Origin: a virus
DNA: 64,000 nt
Strand: one strand, 5' to 3'
IMG/VR virus record: IMGVR_UViG_3300044633_000774
Location: 30,655 to 94,654 of that record
Every line of letters starts with the position of its first letter. The first letter of the stretch is position 1. Both the position numbers and the translations under genes were made by a program. Of the stretch, positions 7,693-15,774 are shown one piece after another. The notes beneath the pieces are model-generated. The model worked only from the letters and a program-made list of their open reading frames with translations. It was not told where the DNA came from and ran no database searches.

Positions 7693-7902
7693 ATGGTTAA
7701 TACACTTTATTCGATGCAAAATGCTTTTGTAAAACGCAAGTTTGACCCAACTAAGAAAGCAGACTTGGCAGTTTACAAACAGTTTATCACAACTGGTTCG
7801 TGGGGAGATACACCTTGCCCGTTTGAACTTGAATGGCCTGCGCTGAGTATCCCTGGTATGATTGAACGTAAGATTTCAGAATACGCAGTGCGTAATATAT
7901 AA
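7693..7902 (+). CDS. Small hypothetical protein, 69 residues
   Basis: The frame opens at an ATG at 7663, but that codon abuts the -10 box and would lie upstream of the transcription start. Aligning the leader with the other early leaders (CACTAACA, then GGA, then ATG) picks the ATG at 7693, giving MVNTLYSMQNAFVKRKF. The protein contains TGSWGDTPCPFELEWPAL, a Trp/Pro-rich stretch. Function unknown. A strong terminator follows. Confidence 0.6.
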   Translation: MVNTLYSMQNAFVKRKFDPTKKADLAVYKQFITTGSWGDTPCPFELEWPALSIPGMIERKISEYAVRNI

Positions 7903-7930
7903 CTCGAGAAACCCTATTATTAACCTAACC

Positions 7931-7955
7931 AAAGGCTCTTCGGAGCCTTTTATTT
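7931..7955 (+). terminator. Rho-independent terminator
   Basis: AAAGGCTC, TTCG loop, GAGCCTTT, then T-rich sequence. It closes the early cluster before the late virion genes. Confidence 0.85.
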
Positions 7956-7959
7956 TGAC

Positions 7960-7967
7960 TATAAATA
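7960..7967 (+). promoter_or_regulatory. T4-type late promoter TATAAATA
   Basis: Exact octamer TATAAATA just after the terminator and 19 bases before the ATG at 7987, the first gene of the virion block. Confidence 0.8.
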
Positions 7968-7986
7968 TTAGTTTACGAGATATATT

Positions 7987-8265
7987 ATGGCAGCATATTC
8001 ATTGTCAGCAACTTCAGTTAGTCAGCAGAGTCCTAAACTTAAAAAGGGCACAGTGCGAGTCTACGCCAGTGTCAGTATCTACTGGGTCGTAGGTGAAAAT
8101 CCCGTGGCCAATAACAAGAACTGTGCAGTCCTACGTGCAGGTGAAACTTTAGAGCTACGATTGCCAGTCAGATGCAGTTGTATAGCTGTATTAGCAGTCA
8201 ACGAACCTGGTGCAGTCACAGTTGTAGAACACAATGGTGGTGCAAGAAGTAGTTGCAGCCTGTAA
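7987..8265 (+). CDS. Small virion-type protein
   Basis: A 92-residue beta-rich protein (MAAYSLSATSVSQQSPKLKK at its start) with a middle segment CAVLRAGETLELRLPVRCSC and a serine/glycine tail. It opens a late block ahead of the long fibre gene and is directly behind TATAAATA, so a structural role is likely. No specific family recognised. It has four cysteines, unusual for its neighbours. Confidence 0.6.
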   Translation: MAAYSLSATSVSQQSPKLKKGTVRVYASVSIYWVVGENPVANNKNCAVLRAGETLELRLPVRCSCIAVLAVNEPGAVTVVEHNGGARSSCSL

Positions 8266-8295
8266 AGGTAGCTAAATACACTAAAGAGAATAGTT

Positions 8296-8556
8296 ATGTC
8301 AGCAAACGGAATATCTACATTATTAACTAAACAGCTTAAACAAGAAAGCAAGCTCGACATTGCAGAAGCCAAACGTCAAGGCAAAATAGTAGCCATTGAT
8401 GGCACAATTAGTGGGTCGGCCAATACTAGTCAGCCATTTTATCGTACATTAAACACAGCCAATATCAGCATTTTGCCAACAAAATATGTAGGTAATGTTG
8501 TTGTTGATAACATCGTTGATGGCAATGTATTGATCACAGGCCGACCATGGGAATAG
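8296..8556 (+). CDS. Small virion-type protein
   Basis: An 86-residue protein with a helical N-terminus (ISTLLTKQLKQESKLDIAEAKRQGK) and a beta-rich C-terminus ending NVLITGRPWE. GCTAAATA, a variant late octamer, lies 16 bases before the ATG. Position between late structural genes suggests a virion component; function unknown. Confidence 0.6.
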   Translation: MSANGISTLLTKQLKQESKLDIAEAKRQGKIVAIDGTISGSANTSQPFYRTLNTANISILPTKYVGNVVVDNIVDGNVLITGRPWE

Positions 8557-8563
8557 ATAAATA
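8556..8563 (+). promoter_or_regulatory. Late-type octamer GATAAATA, leaderless arrangement
   Basis: GATAAATA overlaps the preceding stop region and ends 6 bases before the ATG at 8570, so a transcript from it would begin at or near the start codon. Confidence 0.5.
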
Positions 8564-8569
8564 CATATT

Positions 8570-8896
8570 ATGAAAACAGCAGAAATATTACGCAATATAC
8601 TTAATTTATTAGATGCAGAAGAGCATGAAGCTCAACAGCAACCAGTGGTAGTAAACATCAATAATGGTGATACTGCACAAGACCAATCTACAGAAACTCC
8701 TGTGGCTGATAATGAATTGGGAGTTATGGTTCCGCCACTACAACAAAAAATTGAGTTGGCTAAAAAAGCACACGGAGTAGATTCAGTTTATGCTCCTGTC
8801 GACGATGAGGAACCAGATGAACTTGATATAATCAAACAAAACGCAGGGTTGTCGACTGCGATTGCAGCAGACGAAGATGAGCCACTAGAAGGCTAA
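8570..8896 (+). CDS. Acidic phage protein, probably virion-associated
   Basis: A 108-residue, strongly acidic, Gln-rich protein (MKTAEILRNILNLLDAEEHE start; DDEEPDELDIIKQNAG later). A short N-terminal helix is followed by a disordered acidic middle. It lies 11 bases before the long fibre gene, which suggests an accessory of fibre or baseplate assembly; this is inference from order only. Confidence 0.6.
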   Translation: MKTAEILRNILNLLDAEEHEAQQQPVVVNINNGDTAQDQSTETPVADNELGVMVPPLQQKIELAKKAHGVDSVYAPVDDEEPDELDIIKQNAGLSTAIAADEDEPLEG

Positions 8897-8907
8897 GGAG
8901 AAATTCC

Positions 8908-11900
8908 GTGGCTTTCACGCAAGATTTATTCACAAGTAGACGCAACCAAGATGATGGTACCACTCGTATCGGAGAAACCGATCGTCTTTGGTACGATAGT
9001 ACTACACAAACAATTAGAATCAGCGATGGCACAACGCCTGGTGGTATTATTATTGCCGGTGAAGGAGTCAGCGGTAATTACAGCAACTCTAATGTAGCTT
9101 CTTACCTAACAGTTAATAACATTGGTCCTTATAGTAATGTTAATGTTGCTAACTATCTAAACACAACGTCAATCACTGGTAATTTAAACCTAGGCAATTT
9201 GTACATCACAGATGAAACCATTGGCGGCAAGATAGCGGATCGTGATATAACTTTACTACCAGCAGGTAGTGGATTTGTATCAGTTCCAAATCTTAAATTG
9301 CCCGTTGGTAGTTTAGTTCAACAATCTGCTAGTATTGAAGTTATCGTAGATAACTTAATATTAGATTATGTGGTTGATTATAGCACTAGCGAAAGTGATA
9401 ATTTAGCAGCGGGTGATTATGGTCTGCCAAATGGTATTTCGGGAACAGGCACAGGATGGTGCGTGTATCAATTTTCAACCAATCCCCTTCCTCAGCTCGA
9501 ATCTGAAGATGTTATATCTGGAGTTAATGTACCTGCCTACAGCAATATATTATATGTTGGCGTAGGTATGTATGCTAATATTATTATTACCGATAAGACC
9601 ATTCCTTTTTCAGTGCCGATGATTCTACCAACTCCCGGTGAAACCATATACACAGTCCGTCCGATAGTTAATGCTAGTATGACAATAGCCACAGCAGTTA
9701 GTACTGATATTTCATTATCGGTTGGAGCAAACGCCAGGGTTATTACTCACGGTACAATTTCTCCGATAGAAAATGACATATATGACTTAGGCACACCAAC
9801 TAAACGTTTTAAACGACTATGGATGGGTGCGGGCTCTATATTTGTACAAGATGAAACATTGGGCATTGATTTACGATTGACAGCAATTGATGGCGACTTT
9901 GTTATTGCTGGCGGAGCAGGATTAGTTGTTGGTCAATTCACTTTACACGATAATACCATTAAAATTACTGATCCTACCAGAGATATTGTCATTGGTATAC
10001 CAACTGCTACAGGCAATATAGTATTCAATAGACCTATTCAAGTAATAAGTGGTGAGACAGGTAATCCATCATTTGGGGTTAACCGTGATGGTATGACCAC
10101 TATTAGTATACCTGATCTCGCAATTGGTAAAACGGCATTGAGTATTACTGCTGATACCAACAGTGAGACCTACGCTGTGCCACAAATAGCAGGTGGTAGT
10201 TTAGTACACGTCACTAATAAACATAATATTCCACCATTGCTTACATTTGATAGTTTTGGAGATTATGCTCCTTTACCAGTCAGTCTTATTGGTCGTAGAT
10301 TCCGTGGCACTATTGCCGCACCAGCAGTCTTGCAAGCAGGTGATAATATATTAACTATAACTGCTGCTGGCTATGCGAATGCTACTACCCCAACAGGATT
10401 ACCTACTACATCAAGTGCTAGAATGTTGTTCGTTGCAGATGAAACATTCAACGCTACTTCTCAAGCAGGGCATATTGAAATATTCAGTCAAAAAATAGGC
10501 GGGACTGGAGTAGAATATAAAGGATTAATGCTAAGTCATGGTGGTCTAGTTATACCTAGTGTCGCACAAGGTGGAACTGGATTGGGTGGTATTACATTTG
10601 CCGATGATTCATTCCAGGATACAGCATGGGTTCCCAGTGACAATGTAAATAAAATCACCACTGGTGTAGGATTCCAAAATCCGGGTAGTTACTATGGTAA
10701 TGTTAGTTTAGATACCTCGGATGTACACACTCTGGCCAGTGACAGCTACAGCCTAACCATTACAGACACTGGCAGCAATAATCTACGCTTACAACTAGCA
10801 CAAGAAATTGCTGCCAACTCAAGTCCAACATTCAGTAACGTTACTGTAAACAATATGAATGTTTTGGGTAATTTAACTTATAATACTAGTGCTACAGTAT
10901 TTGGTAAGATTTTATACCTAGCCAACAACTCAACATCAAGCACAGAAATCAACGGCGGCGGCATTGTTCTTGGCAATGTCTTAGAAAGCTATCGTCGCAG
11001 CTTACTCTATAGTACTACTGGTGTTCATGGCGACTACTGGTACACAGACGCAACCACTGGATTTCAAACTGAACACATAATGACCACAGATGCCTGGATA
11101 ACTGGTAATATTGATATTGCTGGCACAGGACGATTTGGCGGATTCTATACAGGCTACAATTTCCCTGACGCTAGTATACAAGCATTTGACAGTATTAACA
11201 GCTACGCACAGATTGTCCACCAAAACCTAAGCCCTGGAACTGTTGCCAGCACTGATTTCATCGCCACTAGCAACAATGGAAGCGACACAGAATTCTATGT
11301 GGACATGGGCATCAATGGCAGTAACTTTGACAATACTAATCCCATTAACAGTCTAGGCACCAGCACTAACAAGAATGATGCTTACCTGTACATACAAGGA
11401 AATCTCAGCAACACCAGTGCACCTGGTGGTAACCTAACCATTGGTACCAACACTCCGGGGCGCACTGTTAAGTTTATTGCCGGTGGCGGAGCAGCCAATG
11501 ATGTTATAGCTACATTTAGTAATACTAGTTTAACCACATCCGTTCAAATTATATCAACTGTTGCTACTGGTACAGCACCTTTAGTTATTGCCAGCACTAC
11601 CAAAGTTAATAACCTGTACGCCAATCGTGCTAGCTATGCTGATCGTCTAAATCCAGGTGCTACTATTAATGGCACCTTATTTGATGGTGTCACTAACATT
11701 GAGATCGGTGCCAACGCTAGTCTACTAACAGGCACTTACTTGAATTCCACAGTCATAGGCAGTAGTTTAACCACAGTGGGTAATTTAGTAAACTTAAATG
11801 TCACAGGTAATGTCACAGCCAACTATGTTCGTACAACTAGCCACGGTATATTCAATGCCAACGTCTACACTAACTATATTGTAGCCAGTGGTAGATACCT

Positions 11901-12684
11901 GACAGAACTTCCTAGTTATGCTTACAGTAATGCCAATGTCAATAGTTACCTAAGTGTCACAACTGCTAGCCCGGGCACTGAAAGTTTAACATTGTCTAAT
12001 GGAGCATTTACATTTACACCTGCCAACCTTGCTATCTATGCGTGGAGCAGTAATGTTGCCAATGCCAACGTGGCGATGAAAGGCTATGTTGACAGTCAAA
12101 TATCTACAGTTACTAATAACTGGACATCGGCTAACACCATACAATCAAATCAAATCAATGCTATCACTGCCAACATTGCTAACCTACAGGCCAGTAGCAC
12201 GGGTAATATTAGATACTTTGGCAGTTTCTGGGATAATACCACAGTCACACAAAATGCTAACTTGGCCATCATTAACACTGTGCCTATTGCCAACACCTAT
12301 GGCAACCTTGGTGTGACTATTGCCAGTGGTAACCGTATCACATTCTCAGCTAACGGTAGCTATAAACTTGACTACAGCCTACAATTTCAAAACACTGATA
12401 ATAAAACAAACAAAGTGGCAGTATGGTTGCGTAAGAATGGTAGTGATATTGCTCAAAGCGCCAGTTACTTTTCTCTACCGGCACAGGGCTCGGTCAACGG
12501 CTATATCTGTGCGGTGGGTCCATTTATTGATGGCACTATTACCTCAGGTGACTACTATCAATTGATGTGGGTCGGTCTTGATAGCCATATATCACTACAG
12601 GGTATTGCAGCCAAAACTGGATCCGGCACTGTACCACCTGTACCTGCTAGTCCATCAACTATTGTCATGGTTACTAGAGTTTAA
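8908..12684 (+). CDS. Long tail fibre / adhesin, 1258 residues
   Basis: Starts at GTG 8908 after AAGGAGAAA. Residues 10-50 (GTTRIGETDRLWYDSTTQTIRISDGTTPGG) look like the Mtd-type N-terminal domain of phage tail fibres. The long middle is Asn/Thr/Gly/Ser-rich beta repeat, including the fibre signatures YDLGTPTKRFKRLW and VAQGGTGLGGITF. The last 150 residues (RYFGSFWDNTTVTQNANLAI onward) resemble a C1q/TNF-like jelly-roll head, a likely receptor-binding tip. It would trimerise on the tail. It is the largest gene in the window and sits at the end of the late block. Confidence 0.85.
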   Translation: MAFTQDLFTSRRNQDDGTTRIGETDRLWYDSTTQTIRISDGTTPGGIIIAGEGVSGNYSNSNVASYLTVNNIGPYSNVNVANYLNTTSITGNLNLGNLYITDETIGGKIADRDITLLPAGSGFVSVPNLKLPVGSLVQQSASIEVIVDNLILDYVVDYSTSESDNLAAGDYGLPNGISGTGTGWCVYQFSTNPLPQLESEDVISGVNVPAYSNILYVGVGMYANIIITDKTIPFSVPMILPTPGETIYTVRPIVNASMTIATAVSTDISLSVGANARVITHGTISPIENDIYDLGTPTKRFKRLWMGAGSIFVQDETLGIDLRLTAIDGDFVIAGGAGLVVGQFTLHDNTIKITDPTRDIVIGIPTATGNIVFNRPIQVISGETGNPSFGVNRDGMTTISIPDLAIGKTALSITADTNSETYAVPQIAGGSLVHVTNKHNIPPLLTFDSFGDYAPLPVSLIGRRFRGTIAAPAVLQAGDNILTITAAGYANATTPTGLPTTSSARMLFVADETFNATSQAGHIEIFSQKIGGTGVEYKGLMLSHGGLVIPSVAQGGTGLGGITFADDSFQDTAWVPSDNVNKITTGVGFQNPGSYYGNVSLDTSDVHTLASDSYSLTITDTGSNNLRLQLAQEIAANSSPTFSNVTVNNMNVLGNLTYNTSATVFGKILYLANNSTSSTEINGGGIVLGNVLESYRRSLLYSTTGVHGDYWYTDATTGFQTEHIMTTDAWITGNIDIAGTGRFGGFYTGYNFPDASIQAFDSINSYAQIVHQNLSPGTVASTDFIATSNNGSDTEFYVDMGINGSNFDNTNPINSLGTSTNKNDAYLYIQGNLSNTSAPGGNLTIGTNTPGRTVKFIAGGGAANDVIATFSNTSLTTSVQIISTVATGTAPLVIASTTKVNNLYANRASYADRLNPGATINGTLFDGVTNIEIGANASLLTGTYLNSTVIGSSLTTVGNLVNLNVTGNVTANYVRTTSHGIFNANVYTNYIVASGRYLTELPSYAYSNANVNSYLSVTTASPGTESLTLSNGAFTFTPANLAIYAWSSNVANANVAMKGYVDSQISTVTNNWTSANTIQSNQINAITANIANLQASSTGNIRYFGSFWDNTTVTQNANLAIINTVPIANTYGNLGVTIASGNRITFSANGSYKLDYSLQFQNTDNKTNKVAVWLRKNGSDIAQSASYFSLPAQGSVNGYICAVGPFIDGTITSGDYYQLMWVGLDSHISLQGIAAKTGSGTVPPVPASPSTIVMVTRV

Positions 12685-12736
12685 CCAAAACTCTTGACTA
12701 ATATAAACTACCATGTTAAACTATCAGATACAACTC

Positions 12737-12744
12737 AATAAATA
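12737..12744 (+). promoter_or_regulatory. Late-type octamer AATAAATA
   Basis: AATAAATA ends 7 bases before the ATG at 12752. No ribosome-binding site is visible between them. Confidence 0.45.
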
Positions 12745-12751
12745 ATTAACT

Positions 12752-14332
12752 ATGTTATTTGGATTATTCATCTTAGCAGTGGCTTTAAGCATTTCAGCCG
12801 TGGCCGCATACTATTCCATAGCTGGATTAACAGCTATTTTTGCCGCGGCAGTAGTGCCTATTATCATTATGGGTGCTGTACTAGAAGTAGGTAAAATTGC
12901 CGCTACTGTATGGTTACACAAATTTTGGCATCGTGCTAACATACAATTTAAACTTTATCTTGTTCCTGCCATTTTAGTGCTGATGCTGATTACCTCAATG
13001 GGGATCTTCGGATTTTTGAGCAAAGCCCACATGGATCAAAACATTACGGTAGGCGATAGTGCCGCTCAGGTGCAGATCTTAGATGAAAAGATTAAAACAG
13101 AACAGGATAATATCAGCGTAAACAAACGAGCCCTACAACAAATGGCCGCACAAGTGGACCAAATGTTGGGTCGTACCACAGACGACCGAGGTGCTAATCG
13201 TGCTGTGCAGATTCGCAAGAATCAAGCCAAAGAACGTAAAAGCCTACAAGCAGACATCACAGCTGCACAAAAGAATATATCAGCATTACAAGCAGAACGT
13301 GCTCCTCTGGCCGCACAAAATCGTAAGATTGAAGCAGAAGTCGGACCTATCCGTTACATAGCCGCACTTATCTACGGTGATAACCCAGATGCGAACTTAC
13401 TAGAACGTGCTGTCCGTTGGGTAATTATCTTATTAGTGTTTGTATTTGATCCATTGGCACTTATCTTAATCTTAGCCGCAGAGCAGACTATTCAATGGTC
13501 TCGTGAAGATAAAAATAAACCTAAAGAAAAAGAGCAACGTGAGGGGTGGCAACAAGTTTGGCAACCTACCAGTGAAGCATGGCCACCATATGAACCAGAC
13601 TTTCCTGATATAGAAGAAATTAGAAAACAATCGGGAGTAGACCAGAATATGGAAATGTCCGAACATTTGTTTGACACACCGGAAGAGTTTTTTGCTCACG
13701 GTAAAGAAGTAGCCAAAGAATTAGATGCTAAAGAAGATCTCTTACCAGACAACTATGCTAGCACACAAGCATACCTAAAAAGTCCAGTATCGTGGTTTAA
13801 GTTTGCTGGAACTGACGGCTTTGTACCTAAACAAGAAGTTGAAGAAGAATCTTCTGTTGAAGATCCTTTAGATATTCCTGTACTTGAAGGTGAGGAAATG
13901 TGGGCACAAACTGCTATCGATAACAGCCAATACGACCCGCAACCAATTCGCCCTGTGCCTCCTCCTGCAGATGATCCAGAGCCAATAGTATCGGGATATA
14001 ATACTAACGCAGTAACTATTCCGGACTTTGGTATTACAGATCAAGAACCCATGGCCGCACAAGCAGGGTTTGGTACAGCGTTTCCGGATGCACCCCAGCG
14101 CGGAGATATATTTCTGCGTGTGGACTATTTGCCCAGTCGTCTGTATAAATGGAACGATAAAAAGTGGATAGAAGTAGACAAAGAAAAAACTGATCAATTT
14201 GCCTATGATCAGCTATATATCAAACATCTTATTGAAAAGATTGACCTTGGTGAGTATGATATCGAATTACTTACCGATACAGAACAAGAGCAAATTCAAA
14301 GGTATCTAAATGACTCACCAAACAAACAGTAG
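12752..14332 (+). CDS. Membrane protein with coiled coil and disordered acidic tail
   Basis: A 526-residue protein. Residues 1-50 hold two hydrophobic segments (LFGLFILAVALSISAVAAYY; IFAAAVVPIIIMGAVL), with a third near 70-85 (VPAILVLMLITSMGIFGFL). Residues 105-210 form a likely coiled coil (LDEKIKTEQDNISVNKRALQ). A fourth membrane segment lies near 228-248 (VIILLVFVFDPLALILILA). The rest is acidic and Pro-rich, with a short region FLRVDYLPSRLYKWNDKKWIEV near the end. I do not recognise the family. It may be an inner-membrane phage protein acting during infection. It overlaps the next gene by 23 bases. Confidence 0.65.
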   Translation: MLFGLFILAVALSISAVAAYYSIAGLTAIFAAAVVPIIIMGAVLEVGKIAATVWLHKFWHRANIQFKLYLVPAILVLMLITSMGIFGFLSKAHMDQNITVGDSAAQVQILDEKIKTEQDNISVNKRALQQMAAQVDQMLGRTTDDRGANRAVQIRKNQAKERKSLQADITAAQKNISALQAERAPLAAQNRKIEAEVGPIRYIAALIYGDNPDANLLERAVRWVIILLVFVFDPLALILILAAEQTIQWSREDKNKPKEKEQREGWQQVWQPTSEAWPPYEPDFPDIEEIRKQSGVDQNMEMSEHLFDTPEEFFAHGKEVAKELDAKEDLLPDNYASTQAYLKSPVSWFKFAGTDGFVPKQEVEEESSVEDPLDIPVLEGEEMWAQTAIDNSQYDPQPIRPVPPPADDPEPIVSGYNTNAVTIPDFGITDQEPMAAQAGFGTAFPDAPQRGDIFLRVDYLPSRLYKWNDKKWIEVDKEKTDQFAYDQLYIKHLIEKIDLGEYDIELLTDTEQEQIQRYLNDSPNKQ

Positions 14333-14615
14333 ATTTATAACTCACCCTAGCATTGAACCAAAGTCACCAAATAGTCACACAGTCCTAATAATTGATGCAG
14401 ACACTGACGATGTTATTAACATAGGCATGTTTTGTAAAGTTAGTGCTAAAAATTATGATGTTTACTTGTACAAACAAGATATAGATGATTCAAGTTGGTT
14501 AAATGATATTAATGATAATTTAGACTGCACATTGGTTAAGGACACTAATAATCTACAAGTAAATAATTTATTAGATTATTTTCAAAATTTTGATGCAACT
14601 CCACAAGAAGTATAA
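14310..14615 (+). CDS. Small hypothetical protein
   Basis: A 101-residue acidic protein with a core SHTVLIIDADTDDVINIGMFC that has the look of a beta-alpha nucleotide-fold start, and a C-terminal NNLLDYFQNF. It overlaps the membrane-protein gene by 23 bases. TATAAATA for the next gene overlaps its last codon and stop. Function unknown. Confidence 0.55.
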   Translation: MTHQTNSRFITHPSIEPKSPNSHTVLIIDADTDDVINIGMFCKVSAKNYDVYLYKQDIDDSSWLNDINDNLDCTLVKDTNNLQVNNLLDYFQNFDATPQEV

Positions 14616-14618
14616 ATA
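14611..14618 (+). promoter_or_regulatory. T4-type late promoter TATAAATA
   Basis: Exact octamer, 21 bases before the TTG start of the bS21 gene, with TAAGGA in between. Confidence 0.75.
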
Positions 14619-14639
14619 TTTTACCTAAGGAAATTTAAT

Positions 14640-14876
14640 TTGTCACTCGATAATACACAAGTCTATGGATGCACTGTTTACGTTAAAAACGACAACGTAG
14701 AGCAAGCTATTCGTAAATTAAAAAAGAAAGTTCAAGATTCTGGATTGTTACAAGAATTGCGTGATCGCGAATCTTATGAAAAACCAACTGTGGCTAAAAA
14801 ACGCAAAAAAGCAGCTGCAAAACAACGTTGGAAAAAGAAACTATCTAGCCAACACTTACCAGCAAAACTTTATTAA
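14640..14876 (+). CDS. rpsU: Ribosomal protein bS21 homologue
   Basis: A 78-residue basic protein that aligns along its length with bacterial bS21. It has TVYVKNDNVEQAIRKLKKKV at the N-terminus, then the conserved RESYEKPTVAKKRKKAAAK and a basic C-terminal extension. bS21 sits on the small subunit near the anti-Shine-Dalgarno end of 16S rRNA and helps initiation; phage copies are known from pelagic phages and jumbo phages. The TTG start follows TAAGGAAA. A late promoter directly upstream suggests it is made late, possibly to bias ribosomes toward phage late mRNAs (inference). Confidence 0.9.
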   Translation: MSLDNTQVYGCTVYVKNDNVEQAIRKLKKKVQDSGLLQELRDRESYEKPTVAKKRKKAAAKQRWKKKLSSQHLPAKLY

Positions 14877-14901
14877 GAATAATAGGTATTGACTTAGAAC
14901 T

Positions 14902-14909
14902 GATAAATA
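14902..14909 (+). promoter_or_regulatory. Late-type octamer GATAAATA
   Basis: GATAAATA, 22 bases before the HNH endonuclease ATG, with AGGA between. One base off the TATAAATA consensus. Confidence 0.45.
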
Positions 14910-14931
14910 AACTTAGCACCAGGAAAAATAT

Positions 14932-15681
14932 ATGGCTAAGTTTAACTTCGATAGAAAATATACATACATTCAAAATAAAAAATGTATTAATCCCCAATGT
15001 AATAATCACTTCCCAATAAGAATGATAGGCGATAAAAACAGTGAAGATTACAATCTTCCTGTGACAACAGACAGGCGAAAACTCGCCTGTTCTCGTGAAT
15101 GTCACAAATATTGGCAAAAATCAATCTCGTGGGAACAACGAGTAGGTGAAGAATTTGCTGCTGAATTTAGGAAAAAGATGAGTGAGTTATCATCTACTAA
15201 TAATCCTTCGACTTTTCCGGGTGTTGCTGAAAAAATTAGTAAAAGTTTAACGCAATATCTGGCAGAAAATCCCCAAGCCAGGCTTGGCGAAAATAATGGA
15301 TTTTTCGGACACACTCATTCCGAAGAAACCAAACAACATCTCAGAGAAACCAAACAAGGCAAATGGGCATATACACCTGAGCAAAAAGAAAAGCAAACAC
15401 AAAATACACCCAAGAAAGAAAATCATCCAAATTGGCTGGGCGGAATATCCAATGGCGAATACGGTTTAGAATTTAATAAAGAATTAAAATATAAAATTAA
15501 AGAAGCACATAATCTGACTTGTCAACTATGTAATACTGTAACAGAAGAATTAGATATACATCATATAGATTACAATAAAACAAATAATCTATTAGAAAAT
15601 CTTATTCCGTTATGTAAAGCCTGCCACGGTAAAACTAATTATAATAGAGAAAAGTGGCAAAAATTGTTGACAAAAAAATAA
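14932..15681 (+). CDS. HNH homing-type endonuclease with NUMOD3 motifs
   Basis: A 249-residue protein. An N-terminal Cys-rich zinc-ribbon-like part (CINPQCNNHFP ... CSRECHKYW) is followed by NUMOD3-type DNA-binding repeats (NNGFFGHTHSEETKQHLRET; HPNWLGG). The C-terminal HNH nuclease reads CQLCNTVTEELDIHHIDYNK then NLIPLCKACHGKTN, with two CxxC zinc pairs and the catalytic HH. Such free-standing genes insert between phage genes and cleave uninvaded relatives. It separates rpsU from the dnaK operon, and the dnaK promoter overlaps its 3' end. Confidence 0.9.
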   Translation: MAKFNFDRKYTYIQNKKCINPQCNNHFPIRMIGDKNSEDYNLPVTTDRRKLACSRECHKYWQKSISWEQRVGEEFAAEFRKKMSELSSTNNPSTFPGVAEKISKSLTQYLAENPQARLGENNGFFGHTHSEETKQHLRETKQGKWAYTPEQKEKQTQNTPKKENHPNWLGGISNGEYGLEFNKELKYKIKEAHNLTCQLCNTVTEELDIHHIDYNKTNNLLENLIPLCKACHGKTNYNREKWQKLLTKK

Positions 15682-15695
15682 AGAAGTGTTATACT
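15667..15695 (+). promoter_or_regulatory. dnaK promoter TTGACA-17-TATACT
   Basis: TTGACA at 15667-15672 and TATACT at 15690-15695 with a 17-base spacer, partly inside the HNH gene. The same -35/-10 pair and spacing precede groES. No sigma32-type sequence is seen. Confidence 0.8.
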
Positions 15696-15712
15696 TTAAT
15701 GATAAATAGTAA

Positions 15713-15738
15713 TACGAATGCCTATAATAGGGTTCGTA
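15713..15738 (+). promoter_or_regulatory. dnaK leader hairpin with CCTATAATAGGG core
   Basis: Outer arms TACGAA (15713-15718) and TTCGTA (15733-15738) are perfect complements. Between them lies CCTATAATAGGG (15721-15732), which can close CCU/AGG around AUAAU. The groES leader has the same core at the same place but different, also complementary, outer arms. It lies in the predicted 5' untranslated region, about 37 bases before the dnaK ATG. Confidence 0.65.
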
Positions 15739-15774
15739 ATTAATTTATTCTTGCTTAACTTAAAGGAGAAATAT

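Noticed and set aside
15721-15732. CCTATAATAGGG as the -10 box of the dnaK promoter
   Set aside because: It contains TATAAT, but no -35 lies 16-18 bases upstream here or at groES, while a good TTGACA-17-TATACT promoter precedes both. A leader hairpin explains it better.
15718-15774. Longer DnaK start
   Set aside because: The frame is open but the ATG at 15775 has AAGGAG and matches the family start; the extension would include the leader hairpin.
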